Shown: positions 16,410-25,772, counted from the first letter of the stretch. The stretch: 64,000 nt of DNA from Promethearchaeota archaeon (GCA_013375495.1 JABXKC010000004.1:124001-188000), one strand, 5' to 3'. Made by a program: numbers and translations. Notes: generated from the sequence alone by a model not told the origin.

Positions 16410-19271
16410 ATGGAAGAGATTTATTACAATATGGAATTAGAACAGATTTATGAAAAGTTTGAAACTAATTCGACTAGTGGTTTAACGAATGAAGAAGCCC
16501 AAAAACGGCTTGAGCTTTACGGGTTAAACGAAATCCCTAAAGCATCTAAAGGTTTTATTAAAATATACCTTGCTCCTTTATTTAATTGGCTTATCGTTAT
16601 ATATTTAGTTGGAGTTTTAATATTATTTCTAGCAGCTATTTTTGATGGCAACGGAGATATCATCTTTATTCTTGTAACACTAGGTGTAGTGGCTCTTAAT
16701 TGTTTTGTAGCTATTATTCAACAATATCGCGCAACAAAAAAGTTAAATGCACTGCGAGAAATGACTGCGCCTACAACTACTATTATTAGAAATGGACAAA
16801 AAACAGACATTTTAACAAATAGTGTTGTAGTTGGGGATTTATTAGTGTTAAAGCAGGGTGATCGAGTACCCGCTGATGGGAGAATAGTTCAAGGTTCAAA
16901 CCTAGAAGCTAATGAATCTAGTCTCACTGGTGAATCAGAACCTGTTAGAAAAAACCTAGAAGGAGCTGGTTTAACAAAAAAAGATATCTCGATTGCTGAA
17001 CGACATAATATGATCTTTTATGGGACTTTTATCACTACTGGTAATGCTACAGCTATCGCTGTAAAAACGGGGAAGGATACTGAAATAGGTAAGATATCTC
17101 AAGGTTTAGATGACGCTGGAACTTCAGACATTCCCATTAGAAAAAAAATGAACAATTTTGGCAAATGGTTAGGTTTAATCGTTATAGGTTTTTGGCTCTT
17201 TATAATATTAATCGTATGGTTTGCAACCGGAGTTATAGATGTTGTAAAAAGTCTAACATCAGCCCTAGATTTATTACCTATTAATATCCCGCTCCTCGTA
17301 ACAATTATTTTATTAACCGGAGTTTTAGCTATGGCTCATCATGGTGTTATAATTAGAAATATCGCTTCTGTAGATAGTCTTGGTCGTGTAAGCGTAGTTT
17401 GCTCGGATAAAACAGGTACTTTGACTAAGAACCAGATGTCTATTCAGCATGTTTGGACAAATGGTTCAAATTATAAAGTAACAGGAAGCGGGTATAGTCC
17501 TGAAGGGGATATCATATTAGTCGATGATCCAAAGAATTCTGTAATGGTCAAACACATCGATGATTTTCCACAACTAAAGTTATTACTAACCTCTGGATTT
17601 TTAAACAATAACTCCGCATTAGTAAAAAATGAAGTTGTAGTTTCAGGAAAAGTAATACCAAACTGGAACGTGATTGGTTCTCCTACCGAGGGGGCTTTAA
17701 TGGTCCTCTTTCAAAAAGGAATGGGTGATTATTTGCTTGAAGATTTCGAATACATTAAAGAGCATCCATTTGATTCGAAAGTAAAGCGAATGACTAAAAT
17801 CTACAAAAAAGACGGGAAATTTTACTCCTTCACCAAAGGTGCAAGCGAAATTTTGATGCCTTTATGTAAAAAAGTTCTATATAAAGACCAGGAGTTAGAT
17901 CTCAACGAAGAAATTAAAGAAAAAATAATGAGGATCTCAGATGCCTATGCTGAACAAGGTTTTAGAATTTTAAGCTTGTGTTATAAAAAATTAGACGCCA
18001 TTCCTGCTGAAGACGATAAAAGTAGGGAATTATGCGAATCAGATATGATATACATTGGATTTGTTACTATATTAGATCCTCCTAGAGAAGGAGTAAAACA
18101 AAGCGTCGAACAGTGTCATGATGCGGGAGTAGATGTCGTAATGATTACAGGAGATTCGGTAAAAACAGCTCGTGCAATTGCTAAACAGATAGCAATAATT
18201 AAAAGTAACGACGAAATCGTTGTGGAGGGAAAAGATATAAAGAATGTCAAATCATTCTACGATTTTAGCAAAATTAAGGTGTTTGCAAGAGTATCACCTG
18301 AACATAAGCAAGTAATTATAGAAAAATATCAAGACGCTAATCAAGTTGTAGCTATGACGGGTGATGGTGTGAACGACGCTTTAGCTCTGAATATGGCAGA
18401 TGCTGGCATAGCTATGGGAATCCAAGGTACTGATGTCAGCAAGGAAGCTTCTGATATGGTTATAACCGACGATTCTTTTACTTCAATCGTTACCGGGATA
18501 GAACAAGGGCGCGGAATATTTTCGCGTATTAGAGCAGTTGTGTTTTTCTATATCTGTATCAATGTTTTTGAGGGAATCGTCCAATTTATTTTATCAGTAA
18601 TTTTGAACCTCCCTTACTTTTTGGACGATGCATTTTATTATCAATGGATTTTCCTTTCGATTACCCTTCACATTTTCCCGGGTCTTATTCTCACGTTTGA
18701 CAGGACATCTAAGGATGTTATGAAGCAAAAACCTCACGACGAAGAAGAAATTCTTTCAAAAAATACCGTAATCCTTTTATTCATATTTGGAGCTCTATTA
18801 GCTGTAAGTATGATAGTTGTGTATTTTACGACACTTTTGGGTCCTGAAGTTTCTATTATCAATTTCGGAGATTTAAACGAAGGCTATCTGTTTTCACCTA
18901 TAACCTTCCCAGATGGAAGTGGGATTACTCTTAACGAGGCAAAAACTCTTACTATGCTAATGGCAACATTATTCTTCTGCGAATCCTTTTTGATTCTGCA
19001 AATTAGGAGGCCAAATAAATCTTTAATTAAAAGTATTAAAGAAGATAGTACTCGATTCATGTATCTACTAATTGGATTCTTATTTGCCGTGTTTCTTGCG
19101 CTGATTTATATTCCTGGAGTTCAAGTAACACTTGCTGATTGGGGTTTAAATTTTAGATTTATGTTTCTCACAGGCTGGGATTGGTTAGTTTGCTTTTTAA
19201 TTTCGCTTATCTGTATCGTATCTTTTGAACTCGTTAAATACTTCGCTCGTAGATCAGGAATATTTTTCTAA
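16410..19271 (+). CDS. Cation-transporting P-type ATPase, second of a tandem pair
   Basis: The 953-residue protein matches the preceding ATPase in length and order: TGESEPV actuator loop, phosphorylated Asp333 in VCSDKTGTLTKNQ, FTKGASEI in the nucleotide domain, MTGDGVNDALAL hinge and about ten membrane helices. TM4 reads PINIP (290-294), TM5 keeps N718-x-x-E721, and TM6 has H754 (TLHIFPGL) where Ca2+ pumps have the Asp of TDGLP. So both pumps share the same replaced ion-site residues. The C-terminal end RRSGIFF resembles the RSKKSVF end of the first copy. Both may form a heteromer-independent pair with different regulation or ion range; that is inference. ATG at 16410. Confidence 0.9.
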   Translation: MEEIYYNMELEQIYEKFETNSTSGLTNEEAQKRLELYGLNEIPKASKGFIKIYLAPLFNWLIVIYLVGVLILFLAAIFDGNGDIIFILVTLGVVALNCFVAIIQQYRATKKLNALREMTAPTTTIIRNGQKTDILTNSVVVGDLLVLKQGDRVPADGRIVQGSNLEANESSLTGESEPVRKNLEGAGLTKKDISIAERHNMIFYGTFITTGNATAIAVKTGKDTEIGKISQGLDDAGTSDIPIRKKMNNFGKWLGLIVIGFWLFIILIVWFATGVIDVVKSLTSALDLLPINIPLLVTIILLTGVLAMAHHGVIIRNIASVDSLGRVSVVCSDKTGTLTKNQMSIQHVWTNGSNYKVTGSGYSPEGDIILVDDPKNSVMVKHIDDFPQLKLLLTSGFLNNNSALVKNEVVVSGKVIPNWNVIGSPTEGALMVLFQKGMGDYLLEDFEYIKEHPFDSKVKRMTKIYKKDGKFYSFTKGASEILMPLCKKVLYKDQELDLNEEIKEKIMRISDAYAEQGFRILSLCYKKLDAIPAEDDKSRELCESDMIYIGFVTILDPPREGVKQSVEQCHDAGVDVVMITGDSVKTARAIAKQIAIIKSNDEIVVEGKDIKNVKSFYDFSKIKVFARVSPEHKQVIIEKYQDANQVVAMTGDGVNDALALNMADAGIAMGIQGTDVSKEASDMVITDDSFTSIVTGIEQGRGIFSRIRAVVFFYICINVFEGIVQFILSVILNLPYFLDDAFYYQWIFLSITLHIFPGLILTFDRTSKDVMKQKPHDEEEILSKNTVILLFIFGALLAVSMIVVYFTTLLGPEVSIINFGDLNEGYLFSPITFPDGSGITLNEAKTLTMLMATLFFCESFLILQIRRPNKSLIKSIKEDSTRFMYLLIGFLFAVFLALIYIPGVQVTLADWGLNFRFMFLTGWDWLVCFLISLICIVSFELVKYFARRSGIFF

Positions 19272-19342
19272 CTTACTTTTTATTTTATATCTTACTGTTT
19301 TTAATCGTCAATTTTTTAATATTTGTAGAAATTTTAGTATTT

Positions 19343-19902
19343 ATGATAAAAGGAAAGCGAATTAAGTTTGCTCCTCTTGATAGAAAACACATTGATATTT
19401 TTCTAAAATGGTTTAACGACCCCGAGATTACGCAATACCTAATAATGTATAAACCAATAACCCGAGATTGGGAAGAAGAATGGTTTGATAGGCTTAAAAA
19501 TAGAGAAAATGATGTATTTTTTTCAATTCTTTTATTGGATCAAGATAATCCTGAAAAATTATTGGGAATTGTTCGATTCATAACATAAACGCCCAAAATC
19601 GAGCGTGTTCTTGTGGTATTACTATCGGCGAGAAGGACTATCAAAACAATGGATATGGAACAGAAGCGATGGAAATATTAGTAGAGTATGGATTCAATAT
19701 CCTAAATTTGAATAGAATCGAATTAAGCGTTTACGAATTTAATATTCGCGCTTACAAATCATATCAAAAAGTCGGATTTGTCGAAGAAGGAAGAAAACGA
19801 CAAGCAAGATATCATAATGGCAAGTATTACGACGAAGTAATAATGTCTATCCTAAGGGAAGACTGGGAAAAAAAACAAGAGAGTAGATCAAGTAATTTTT
19901 AG
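19343..19902 (+). pseudogene. GNAT acetyltransferase (RimJ/RimL type), broken by a single-base frameshift
   Basis: The first part (81 residues from ATG 19343) has the RimJ/RimL start LDRKHIDIFLKWFNDPEITQYL and ends LLGIVRFIT before a TAA at 19586-19588. Read in the next frame from about 19580, the sequence continues HNINAQNRACSCGITIGEKDYQNNGYGTEAMEIL, then NLNRIELSVYEFN, AYQK-like helix and FVEEGRKRQARYHNGKYYDE, which is the remaining half of the same enzyme including the acetyl-CoA binding Q/R-x-x-G-x-G/A equivalent (QNNGYGTEA). Loss of one base after the codons for IVR explains the break. It is either a recent pseudogene or a sequencing/assembly error. Intact, it would acetylate a protein N-terminus or small amine. 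Confidence 0.8.
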
Positions 19903-19987
19903 TCTTATTTCTGAAACAATTTAATTTTTAAAATAGTTAATATTCAATTCACTAGTAGTTTATAATAAAATAAAAGGTGCAGAGTAA

Positions 19988-21316
19988 ATGAGTAAATCAA
20001 AATCAATCGTATCAATTGTAAAATATGAAAAGGAAAAAGGTTCTGTTCGGAAAGCTGTCGAACTTGCAAATGGTTTTGAAAAACTTGACCCTAACGCACA
20101 AGTTTTTATAAAGCCTAATTTAGTTTATTGGAATCGGCATTGTGATTTTCCTAAGTGGGGTATGCTTACAACATCGACTGTAATGGAAGAAATTTTAATA
20201 TTACTCAAAGAGCGAGGTGTCAAAGACATTATTATAGGAGAAGGAATAGTCACAGAAAATCCAAAAGATAGAGAAACAGCTGAAGACGCTTTCGAGAAGC
20301 TTGGTTATAATATTTTCAAGGAACGATACGGAGTTAAAGTATACGATATATTTCAAAGACCATTCGAAAAAGTTGAGTTAGCTGAAGGAGTATCGGCAAA
20401 AATGAATGCAGATATGCTTCACGCAGATTTCTTAATTGATGTCCCCGTCCTAAAAACTCACGCGCAATGTGTTGTTAGCTTAGGATTAAAAAATTTAAAA
20501 GGTTTAATCAACATACCTTCGCGGAAAAAGTTTCACGGAGAGGATCCTAAATATAACCTCCATTATAACGTATCGCAATTAGCAAACAAAGCACCACCTG
20601 GTCTTACAATCATTGATGGAATATATACGCTTGAGCGAGGTCCAACTTTTGACGGTAAAGCCCATAGAAGCGATATAGTAGTAGCTTCAACTAATATGCT
20701 ATCAGCAGATTTGGTTGGTTCAAGTTTACTGGGTATTGATCCTATTGCTGTTCCTCATTTAGTTCAAGCGGCAAAAGATAGAAATCGCCCAATTGACTTA
20801 TCAGATATTGAAGTTAAAGGAGAAATTATAGAAGATCTTGCAGTGCCCCATGGATGGGAATTTATCTATGAAAATAATAATACATTACCACTAGCATACG
20901 CAAGAGCGGGTATTGGGGGAATTTCTTATCCTAAATACGACGAAACGATATGCACTTACTGCAGTTTTTATAATGGAGTATTGCTAACAGCTATTAGATC
21001 TGCGTGGAAGGGAGAAGATTTTGATAACGTAGAAATACTTACTGGAAAAATCATGGAACCGTCTGAGGGAAAGAATAAAACAATATTACTTGGACAATGC
21101 CAATACAATAAGCATAAAGACCACCCAAATATCAAAGAACTTATCGCAATTGATGGGTGCCCACCTGAAGCTGATAGCGTACAAAACGCCTTAAAACAAG
21201 CAGGAATCAAGGCACCCTCTTATATCTTCAAAAACCTCCAGAAAGCTCCATTGATCTACATGCAAAAGTATCAGAGCAAGCCTGAATTTGAAGAGCAATT
21301 CTATCAAATAAACTAA
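19988..21316 (+). CDS. DUF362 domain protein
   Basis: The 442-residue protein has the DUF362 core in the first 310 residues: FIKPNLVYWN, GVKDIIIGEG, DFLIDVPVLKTHAQCVVSLGLKNLKGLI and APPGLTIIDGIYTLERGP with ADLVGSSLLGIDP. DUF362 proteins often carry ferredoxin clusters and are found with anaerobic metabolism, but their reaction is not established. Here no C-terminal ferredoxin is present. Instead a Cys-containing domain (TICTYCSFYNG at about 319 and LLGQCQYN, AIDGCPPEAD later) follows, with four Cys that might bind metal. GGTGC lies 7 bases before the ATG. Confidence 0.8.
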   Translation: MSKSKSIVSIVKYEKEKGSVRKAVELANGFEKLDPNAQVFIKPNLVYWNRHCDFPKWGMLTTSTVMEEILILLKERGVKDIIIGEGIVTENPKDRETAEDAFEKLGYNIFKERYGVKVYDIFQRPFEKVELAEGVSAKMNADMLHADFLIDVPVLKTHAQCVVSLGLKNLKGLINIPSRKKFHGEDPKYNLHYNVSQLANKAPPGLTIIDGIYTLERGPTFDGKAHRSDIVVASTNMLSADLVGSSLLGIDPIAVPHLVQAAKDRNRPIDLSDIEVKGEIIEDLAVPHGWEFIYENNNTLPLAYARAGIGGISYPKYDETICTYCSFYNGVLLTAIRSAWKGEDFDNVEILTGKIMEPSEGKNKTILLGQCQYNKHKDHPNIKELIAIDGCPPEADSVQNALKQAGIKAPSYIFKNLQKAPLIYMQKYQSKPEFEEQFYQIN

Positions 21317-21468
21317 ATTTTTTGAATTTAAGGTTATATCAATTTCTTTTTTGTCCAACTGAATAGCTAAATTCAACTTAGTTATTTTTAAAACTTAAAA
21401 ACTAAATATTTTTAAATAAATAGAGCGAACTTAATTTAATTTAACTTTAAAATTTTATATAAATTCTA

Positions 21469-22224
21469 ATGGCAGATTATGATCCCCTTTTCTATGAAAA
21501 GTTATTCAGTTTTATTAAGTATTTAGATAGTTTTAGCTTACGAAATATTACAGAAATAATTACCTATTTACTTGTAGCGGTGTTACTTTATCACGGATAT
21601 AAGAAATACGGAAGTAAAAAGATAATACTTTACTTCTTAGGTGGTCTTCTTTTAACAGGGTTGGAGGAGAATTTTATGGTTATTCAAGGGTATTTTTACC
21701 TTTTCGGTGGTCCGACATATTATTACGATTATCATTCGTACTTATTTTGGATCGGAGCTATACCCGTTGTAGTTTTATGTGCGTGGTTTCTACTAACATA
21801 TTCTTCCTTTCAAATAGCTGATATGATTATCTCGAACGAATCAAGCAAAGCACTTTTAAAGAAATTATTATTAGCAGGCTGGCTGGGTACTTCCATAGAT
21901 TTTGTTATCGATCCGATCATCATTAGAAGGTATGGCTGGATTTGGCTAAATGCGAAAGAAAACGCTGTCTGGTTTCTCCAAGTACCTGTAACTAATTTTA
22001 TAGGATTTTTTCTACTTGTTGCTTCATTTAACTATTATTTTGTGTGGTATTGGGAGAAATATACCTTGAAACATGATACGTGGTCGTCATTTAAGACAAA
22101 TGGATTGTATTTTATATTCGTTTTATTACCACTACTATTTGTTATCGGGGTCATCATAATTTGTTCTATATTATTTACTCCATTAAAAGGGATTGATTTC
22201 TCATGGTGGCCGTGGTTAAATTAG
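21469..22224 (+). CDS. Membrane protein resembling carotenoid biosynthesis protein CruF (DUF422)
   Basis: The 251-residue protein has about seven membrane helices. It shows the pattern seen in CruF/bisanhydrobacterioruberin hydratase-type proteins: an early GLEENFMVIQGYFYLFGG segment, a central W-x-x-x-x-D-F-V-I-D-P (GWLGTSIDFVIDP), then GWIWLNAKENAVWFLQVPVTNFIGFFLL. Those enzymes hydrate carotenoid ends in the membrane. Similarity is by motif layout only; no other carotenoid gene is visible here, so the call is tentative. The next small gene starts 17 bases downstream with a strong ribosome binding site, indicating an operon. Confidence 0.5.
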   Translation: MADYDPLFYEKLFSFIKYLDSFSLRNITEIITYLLVAVLLYHGYKKYGSKKIILYFLGGLLLTGLEENFMVIQGYFYLFGGPTYYYDYHSYLFWIGAIPVVVLCAWFLLTYSSFQIADMIISNESSKALLKKLLLAGWLGTSIDFVIDPIIIRRYGWIWLNAKENAVWFLQVPVTNFIGFFLLVASFNYYFVWYWEKYTLKHDTWSSFKTNGLYFIFVLLPLLFVIGVIIICSILFTPLKGIDFSWWPWLN

Positions 22225-22228
22225 ATAT

Positions 22229-22235
22229 GGAGGGG
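22229..22235 (+). promoter_or_regulatory. Strong Shine-Dalgarno GGAGGGG
   Basis: GGAGGGG lies 5 bases before ATG 22241 and just after the stop of the previous gene, supporting translation of the 80-residue protein from a shared transcript. Confidence 0.55.
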
Positions 22236-22240
22236 AAGCT

Positions 22241-22483
22241 ATGAAAAAATTAGAAAAAAAAGTGAAATTTCTGCCATTTATTGGGTATTTAGGTTTTTTT
22301 TTAATGCAAGTAATAATTGGGCTGTTATTAATTTCAGGATTGTTACCTTCTGTAACTACTGGGCTTATAGATCCACCGTTGTATCAACCTTTGACTTACT
22401 TTGACTTAATAATATTGTTAGCTATGAATATTCCTACATTCATAATCGTTGTTATTGCTTTCAAGAAAATAAGAGAGAAGTAA
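22241..22483 (+). CDS. Small two-helix membrane protein
   Basis: The 80-residue protein has a basic start (MKKLEKKVKF), one membrane helix at about residues 14-36, a proline-rich outside loop (VTTGLIDPPLYQPLTYFD) and a second helix at 53-75 ending in basic residues. Both ends are predicted inside. No family is recognised. It is preceded by a strong Shine-Dalgarno sequence and lies in an operon with the CruF-like membrane gene, so it may be an accessory subunit. Confidence 0.6.
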   Translation: MKKLEKKVKFLPFIGYLGFFLMQVIIGLLLISGLLPSVTTGLIDPPLYQPLTYFDLIILLAMNIPTFIIVVIAFKKIREK

Positions 22484-22519
22484 AGTTAGTTTTAATTACT
22501 TAATGCGTTACAGTCTATT

Positions 22520-23290
22520 TTATCTAAATCCGTTGCAAAAAGAATATACATTTTTTGGAAGTACATCGTGATTATAACCGCCTTCTAATAACGCAAATCT
22601 CCGCCCTTTACAAAGCTTATTGGAATATTCTTTCATTAATTGTCCTAATTCAGAATAATCTTCAGGATATAATAAATGCCCCCAATCTTCAATTCCTTGG
22701 TCGAAACCGGCTGAGGCAACAAAAATATCTATATTATCCAAATCTTCCATATAGGACTGAACTTCCTTAAGATACCCTGTTCTTCCGCTAGAATCCGGAT
22801 TAAGAATCTTAACTCTAAAATTGTCGTTTCTAAATGTTAAGATATTAATGTTCCCATCTCCCGTGTGCAAATCGAAGTCGAGTACGAAAGCAGATTTAAT
22901 TTTACCTTCAGAAAACAGTTTTAGCAGACTTATGCTTATGTTATTAAAGTAACAAAAACCCCAGCACGAATCCGCGGACGCGTGATGGCCTGGAGGTCGA
23001 ATAACAGCAAAAGTGGGATTACCATTGTGAGCTTCTTCTGCCGCTAGAATTGCTCCTCCCGCTGCGAGTGAAGCAAGTTCGAGCAATAAAGGATCGCGTT
23101 TCACATAGCGATAATGTCTTTCAGTATGAGCTCTTAGAATATCCTCTGTTGTAGCTGGTTTTGGTTCAATAAATTCGAAATCAATATTATTTGATAATAT
23201 TTCTACTATACCCTCTAGGCGGCCAGGGGCTGCTGCGGGGTCCATTGCGTAACTTGAATCGAAATATCGTTTGTGAAATACTATTTTCAT
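22520..23290 (-). CDS. Histone-deacetylase-family zinc hydrolase, short form
   Basis: The 256-residue protein has the arginase/deacetylase fold motifs: AAPGRLEGI (start of the family's P-x-R-x-x), PPGHHA (residues 99-104, catalytic His pair H102 and H103), FCYFNN (112-117), DFDLHTGDG (138-146, zinc ligands D140 and H142), SAGFDQG with the third zinc ligand D197, and EGGYN with the transition-state Tyr239. The usual HH of D-x-H-H-G is HT. Family members deacetylate lysines, polyamines or other amides; the true substrate is unknown. At 256 residues it is about 80-100 shorter than most, consistent with few surface loops. The gene is alone on its strand, 42 bases downstream of the threonine dehydrogenase gene. 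Confidence 0.88.
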   Translation of the reverse strand: MKIVFHKRYFDSSYAMDPAAAPGRLEGIVEILSNNIDFEFIEPKPATTEDILRAHTERHYRYVKRDPLLLELASLAAGGAILAAEEAHNGNPTFAVIRPPGHHASADSCWGFCYFNNISISLLKLFSEGKIKSAFVLDFDLHTGDGNINILTFRNDNFRVKILNPDSSGRTGYLKEVQSYMEDLDNIDIFVASAGFDQGIEDWGHLLYPEDYSELGQLMKEYSNKLCKGRRFALLEGGYNHDVLPKNVYSFCNGFR

Positions 23291-23332
23291 AAGATTATCA
23301 AAAAGAAAATAGGAATTATGATTTTTTAACTT

Positions 23333-24280
23333 TTATAATCTTTTGCTTAATATTTCAATCATATCTTTTGTCATCGCTTCAAGGTCGTACTCAGGATTCC
23401 AACCCCATTCTTCTCGGGCGAGAGAATCATCGATTGTTTTAGGCCAGGAATCGGCTATTGCTTGCCTAAAGTCTGGTTTGTATTCAATTTTAAAGTCTGG
23501 AATATGCTTCTTAATCTCAGCGGCTATTTCACCCGCAGAAAAACTTATTCCAGTTAGATTGTATACACGACGTTTTAATTTAGAATTATCTGCTTCTAAT
23601 AAATCTATCATACATTTGTTGCAATCTGGCATATATAACATAGGTAAGACCGTGTCTTCTTTTAGAAAACAAGTGTATTTTTTGTTTTTAATAGCTTCGT
23701 AGAAAATTTCCACAGCGTAATCTGTGGTTCCACCACCGGGTAATGTTTCGCTACTTATTATTCCAGGTAACCTCATTGATCTTATATCAAGCTGGTATTT
23801 ATTGTAGTAATATTCTGCTAAGAGTTCTCCCGCTACTTTAGTTATACCATACATAGTAGTCGGTTGTAGCACCGTAATATTAGGTGTGTTTTCACGTGGT
23901 GTTGTAGGACCAAAAGCTGCAATTGAACTAGGCCAAATTACTCTATTAATTTTGTAACTTCTTGCAACTTCCAAAACATTAATTAAGCCATTTAAATTTA
24001 TATCCCACGCTGTTTGAGGCATTTTCTCCCCTGTAGCTGATAAAATCGAGGCCATGTGAAAGATGGTATCAATTTCATACTCAAAAATCACTTTTGCTAA
24101 AGAACTCTTATCTAAAGCGTCCAAGTAGATAACTGGTCCCGAATCTTTAATAAAATCAGAAAGTGGCGTTTTCCTCCCAGTAGCTATTACATTTTCTCCA
24201 CCGTATTTTTTTCTTAACGCGGGAACCAGTTCAGAACCTATCTGTCCAGCTGAACCTATTACAAGAATTTTTCTACCCAT
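23333..24280 (-). CDS. L-threonine 3-dehydrogenase, short-chain (epimerase-like) type
   Basis: The 315-residue protein has an N-terminal Rossmann motif GSAGQIGSELVPAL (residues 8-21), the extended-SDR catalytic YGITK, and the family-specific stretch RSMRLPGIISSETLPGGGTTDYAV followed by LPMLYMPD, typical of SDR-type threonine dehydrogenases. The enzyme oxidises L-threonine with NAD+ to 2-amino-3-ketobutyrate. The next enzyme of the path is encoded divergently from the other side of a 194-base promoter region, which strongly supports the assignment over a generic sugar epimerase. Confidence 0.88.
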   Translation of the reverse strand: MGRKILVIGSAGQIGSELVPALRKKYGGENVIATGRKTPLSDFIKDSGPVIYLDALDKSSLAKVIFEYEIDTIFHMASILSATGEKMPQTAWDINLNGLINVLEVARSYKINRVIWPSSIAAFGPTTPRENTPNITVLQPTTMYGITKVAGELLAEYYYNKYQLDIRSMRLPGIISSETLPGGGTTDYAVEIFYEAIKNKKYTCFLKEDTVLPMLYMPDCNKCMIDLLEADNSKLKRRVYNLTGISFSAGEIAAEIKKHIPDFKIEYKPDFRQAIADSWPKTIDDSLAREEWGWNPEYDLEAMTKDMIEILSKRL

Positions 24281-24387
24281 ATTTCTTCAATTTTTACATT
24301 CTTAATTCTGAGTAAATACAATGACATTCATAATTCAACCAATTAAAAAAGCTTTATCCATTTTTCTCCCACTTTGAACCCCTTTTA

Positions 24388-24397
24388 TTTAAATATA
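24388..24397 (+). promoter_or_regulatory. Possible TATA element for the CoA ligase gene
   Basis: TTTAAATATA lies within the intergenic region between the two divergent threonine-degradation genes, about 80 bases before the start codon. It fits an archaeal TATA box but no start site can be shown. Confidence 0.3.
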
Positions 24398-24474
24398 TTA
24401 TAGGTAAAACTAATATTTCTATCTTCACTTGATCTAATAATTTAAACACATATTTCAAAAAAATTTAAGGTGAT

Positions 24475-25665
24475 ATGATGAAAAGAGATCCTGTTGCTTT
24501 TCTTAAGGAGGATATGACGGAATTAAGAAACAACAATCTGGAATGGATTATTCGATACTTAGAGGAAGGCTCAAAACCTCACTCCACTGTTGACGGCAAG
24601 AAAGTACTAATGCTTAATACAAACAACTATCTCGGTCTAGCTACTCATCCTAAGATTATACAAGCAGCAATAGATGCGACAAAAAAATACGGTGCTGGAG
24701 CTGGCGCAGTTCCCGTTATTGCTGGTAGTTTTGATTTAACAAAAGAATTCCAAAAGAGGTTCGCTAAATTTAAAGAAGTTGAAGCTTCAATTCTATGCCA
24801 AACAGGGTTTGCAGTTAATTCGGGATTAATTCCTATGTTAGTCGGAAAACCAGACATAGTAGTTTCAGACGAATTAAACCACGGCTCCATAATTGATGGA
24901 GTAAGGTTATCAGGGGCTGGTCGAATTATTTATAAGCATAACGACGTTGGAGATTTAGAGAGACAATTAAAAGAGGCTGAAAAGCAAAATCCTAGAAGAA
25001 TCTGCATTATTACTGACGGAGTTTTTTCTATGGATGGAGATATGGCCCCACTGGATGGAATTGCAAAAGTTGCGGAAGATTTCGGAGCTATGATTTTCGT
25101 TGATGATTGTCACGGCGAAGGAGTGCTCGGAGAAGGTAGAGGTATTGTTGCTCACTTTAATCTACAAGGAAAAGTTCACGTAGAGGGTGGTTCGATGAGT
25201 AAAGGGTTCGGTGTATTTGGAGGTACTGTAGCTGGTTCGAAAGATTTGATTGAATTCTGTGCTAATAAAAGTAGAACTTACTTACTTAGTACAGCGCATC
25301 CTCCTGGAATTGTCGCTGCTAACATTTCTTCAATAGATGTAGTTGAAACCGAACCTGAACATGTCAAACGAGTTTGGGAAAACACAAATTATTTCAAAAA
25401 AGAAGTTCAAAATATGGGATACGATACAGGAAGATCATCAACTCCTATAATCCCCTTGATAATTGGAGATCCAGGAAAGGCACAAGAATTAGCGCGAGTT
25501 CTTTTCGAAGAAGAAGGAATCTATGGGACACCTATAGTTTTCCCTATGGTCGCAAGAGAATTATCAAGAATACGAGTCCAAATGAACGCCTTACTGACAA
25601 AAGAAGATTTAAACATGGCGTTAGCTGCCATAGAAAAAGTAGGGAAGAAATTAGAAATTATTTAA
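24475..25665 (+). CDS. kbl: 2-amino-3-ketobutyrate CoA ligase (glycine C-acetyltransferase)
   Basis: The 396-residue protein belongs to the alpha-oxoamine synthase branch of fold-type I PLP enzymes. Visible are NTNNYLGLATHPKII, YGAGAGAVPVIAGSFDLTKEFQKRFAKF, SDELNHGSIIDG, the PLP-contact FVDDCHGEGVLG, and the Schiff-base Lys243 in GGSMSKGFGVFGG. It cleaves 2-amino-3-ketobutyrate with CoA to glycine and acetyl-CoA. Two ATG codons are side by side; AAGGTGAT ends directly before the first, and the second (24478) has the 4-base spacing seen elsewhere in this window. Divergent from the threonine dehydrogenase gene, so both probably answer to one control region. Confidence 0.9.
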   Translation: MMKRDPVAFLKEDMTELRNNNLEWIIRYLEEGSKPHSTVDGKKVLMLNTNNYLGLATHPKIIQAAIDATKKYGAGAGAVPVIAGSFDLTKEFQKRFAKFKEVEASILCQTGFAVNSGLIPMLVGKPDIVVSDELNHGSIIDGVRLSGAGRIIYKHNDVGDLERQLKEAEKQNPRRICIITDGVFSMDGDMAPLDGIAKVAEDFGAMIFVDDCHGEGVLGEGRGIVAHFNLQGKVHVEGGSMSKGFGVFGGTVAGSKDLIEFCANKSRTYLLSTAHPPGIVAANISSIDVVETEPEHVKRVWENTNYFKKEVQNMGYDTGRSSTPIIPLIIGDPGKAQELARVLFEEEGIYGTPIVFPMVARELSRIRVQMNALLTKEDLNMALAAIEKVGKKLEII

Positions 25666-25772
25666 TCTATTTTTTATTCATTTTTTGTTTAGAATGGTTT
25701 TTTAAGTGTAGCTTTAACCCTTAGATTTTTAAATTCACTTATTATGAATATATAATGAAATTTTATAGATGG

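Noticed and set aside
23333..24280. UDP-glucose epimerase
   Set aside because: The RSMRLPGIIS and GGGTTDYA motifs and the divergent CoA ligase gene fit threonine dehydrogenase much better.
25374..25724. 116-residue frame overlapping the end of the kbl gene
   Set aside because: It lies in another frame of a clear PLP enzyme, has Arg/Ser-rich random composition and no ribosome binding site.
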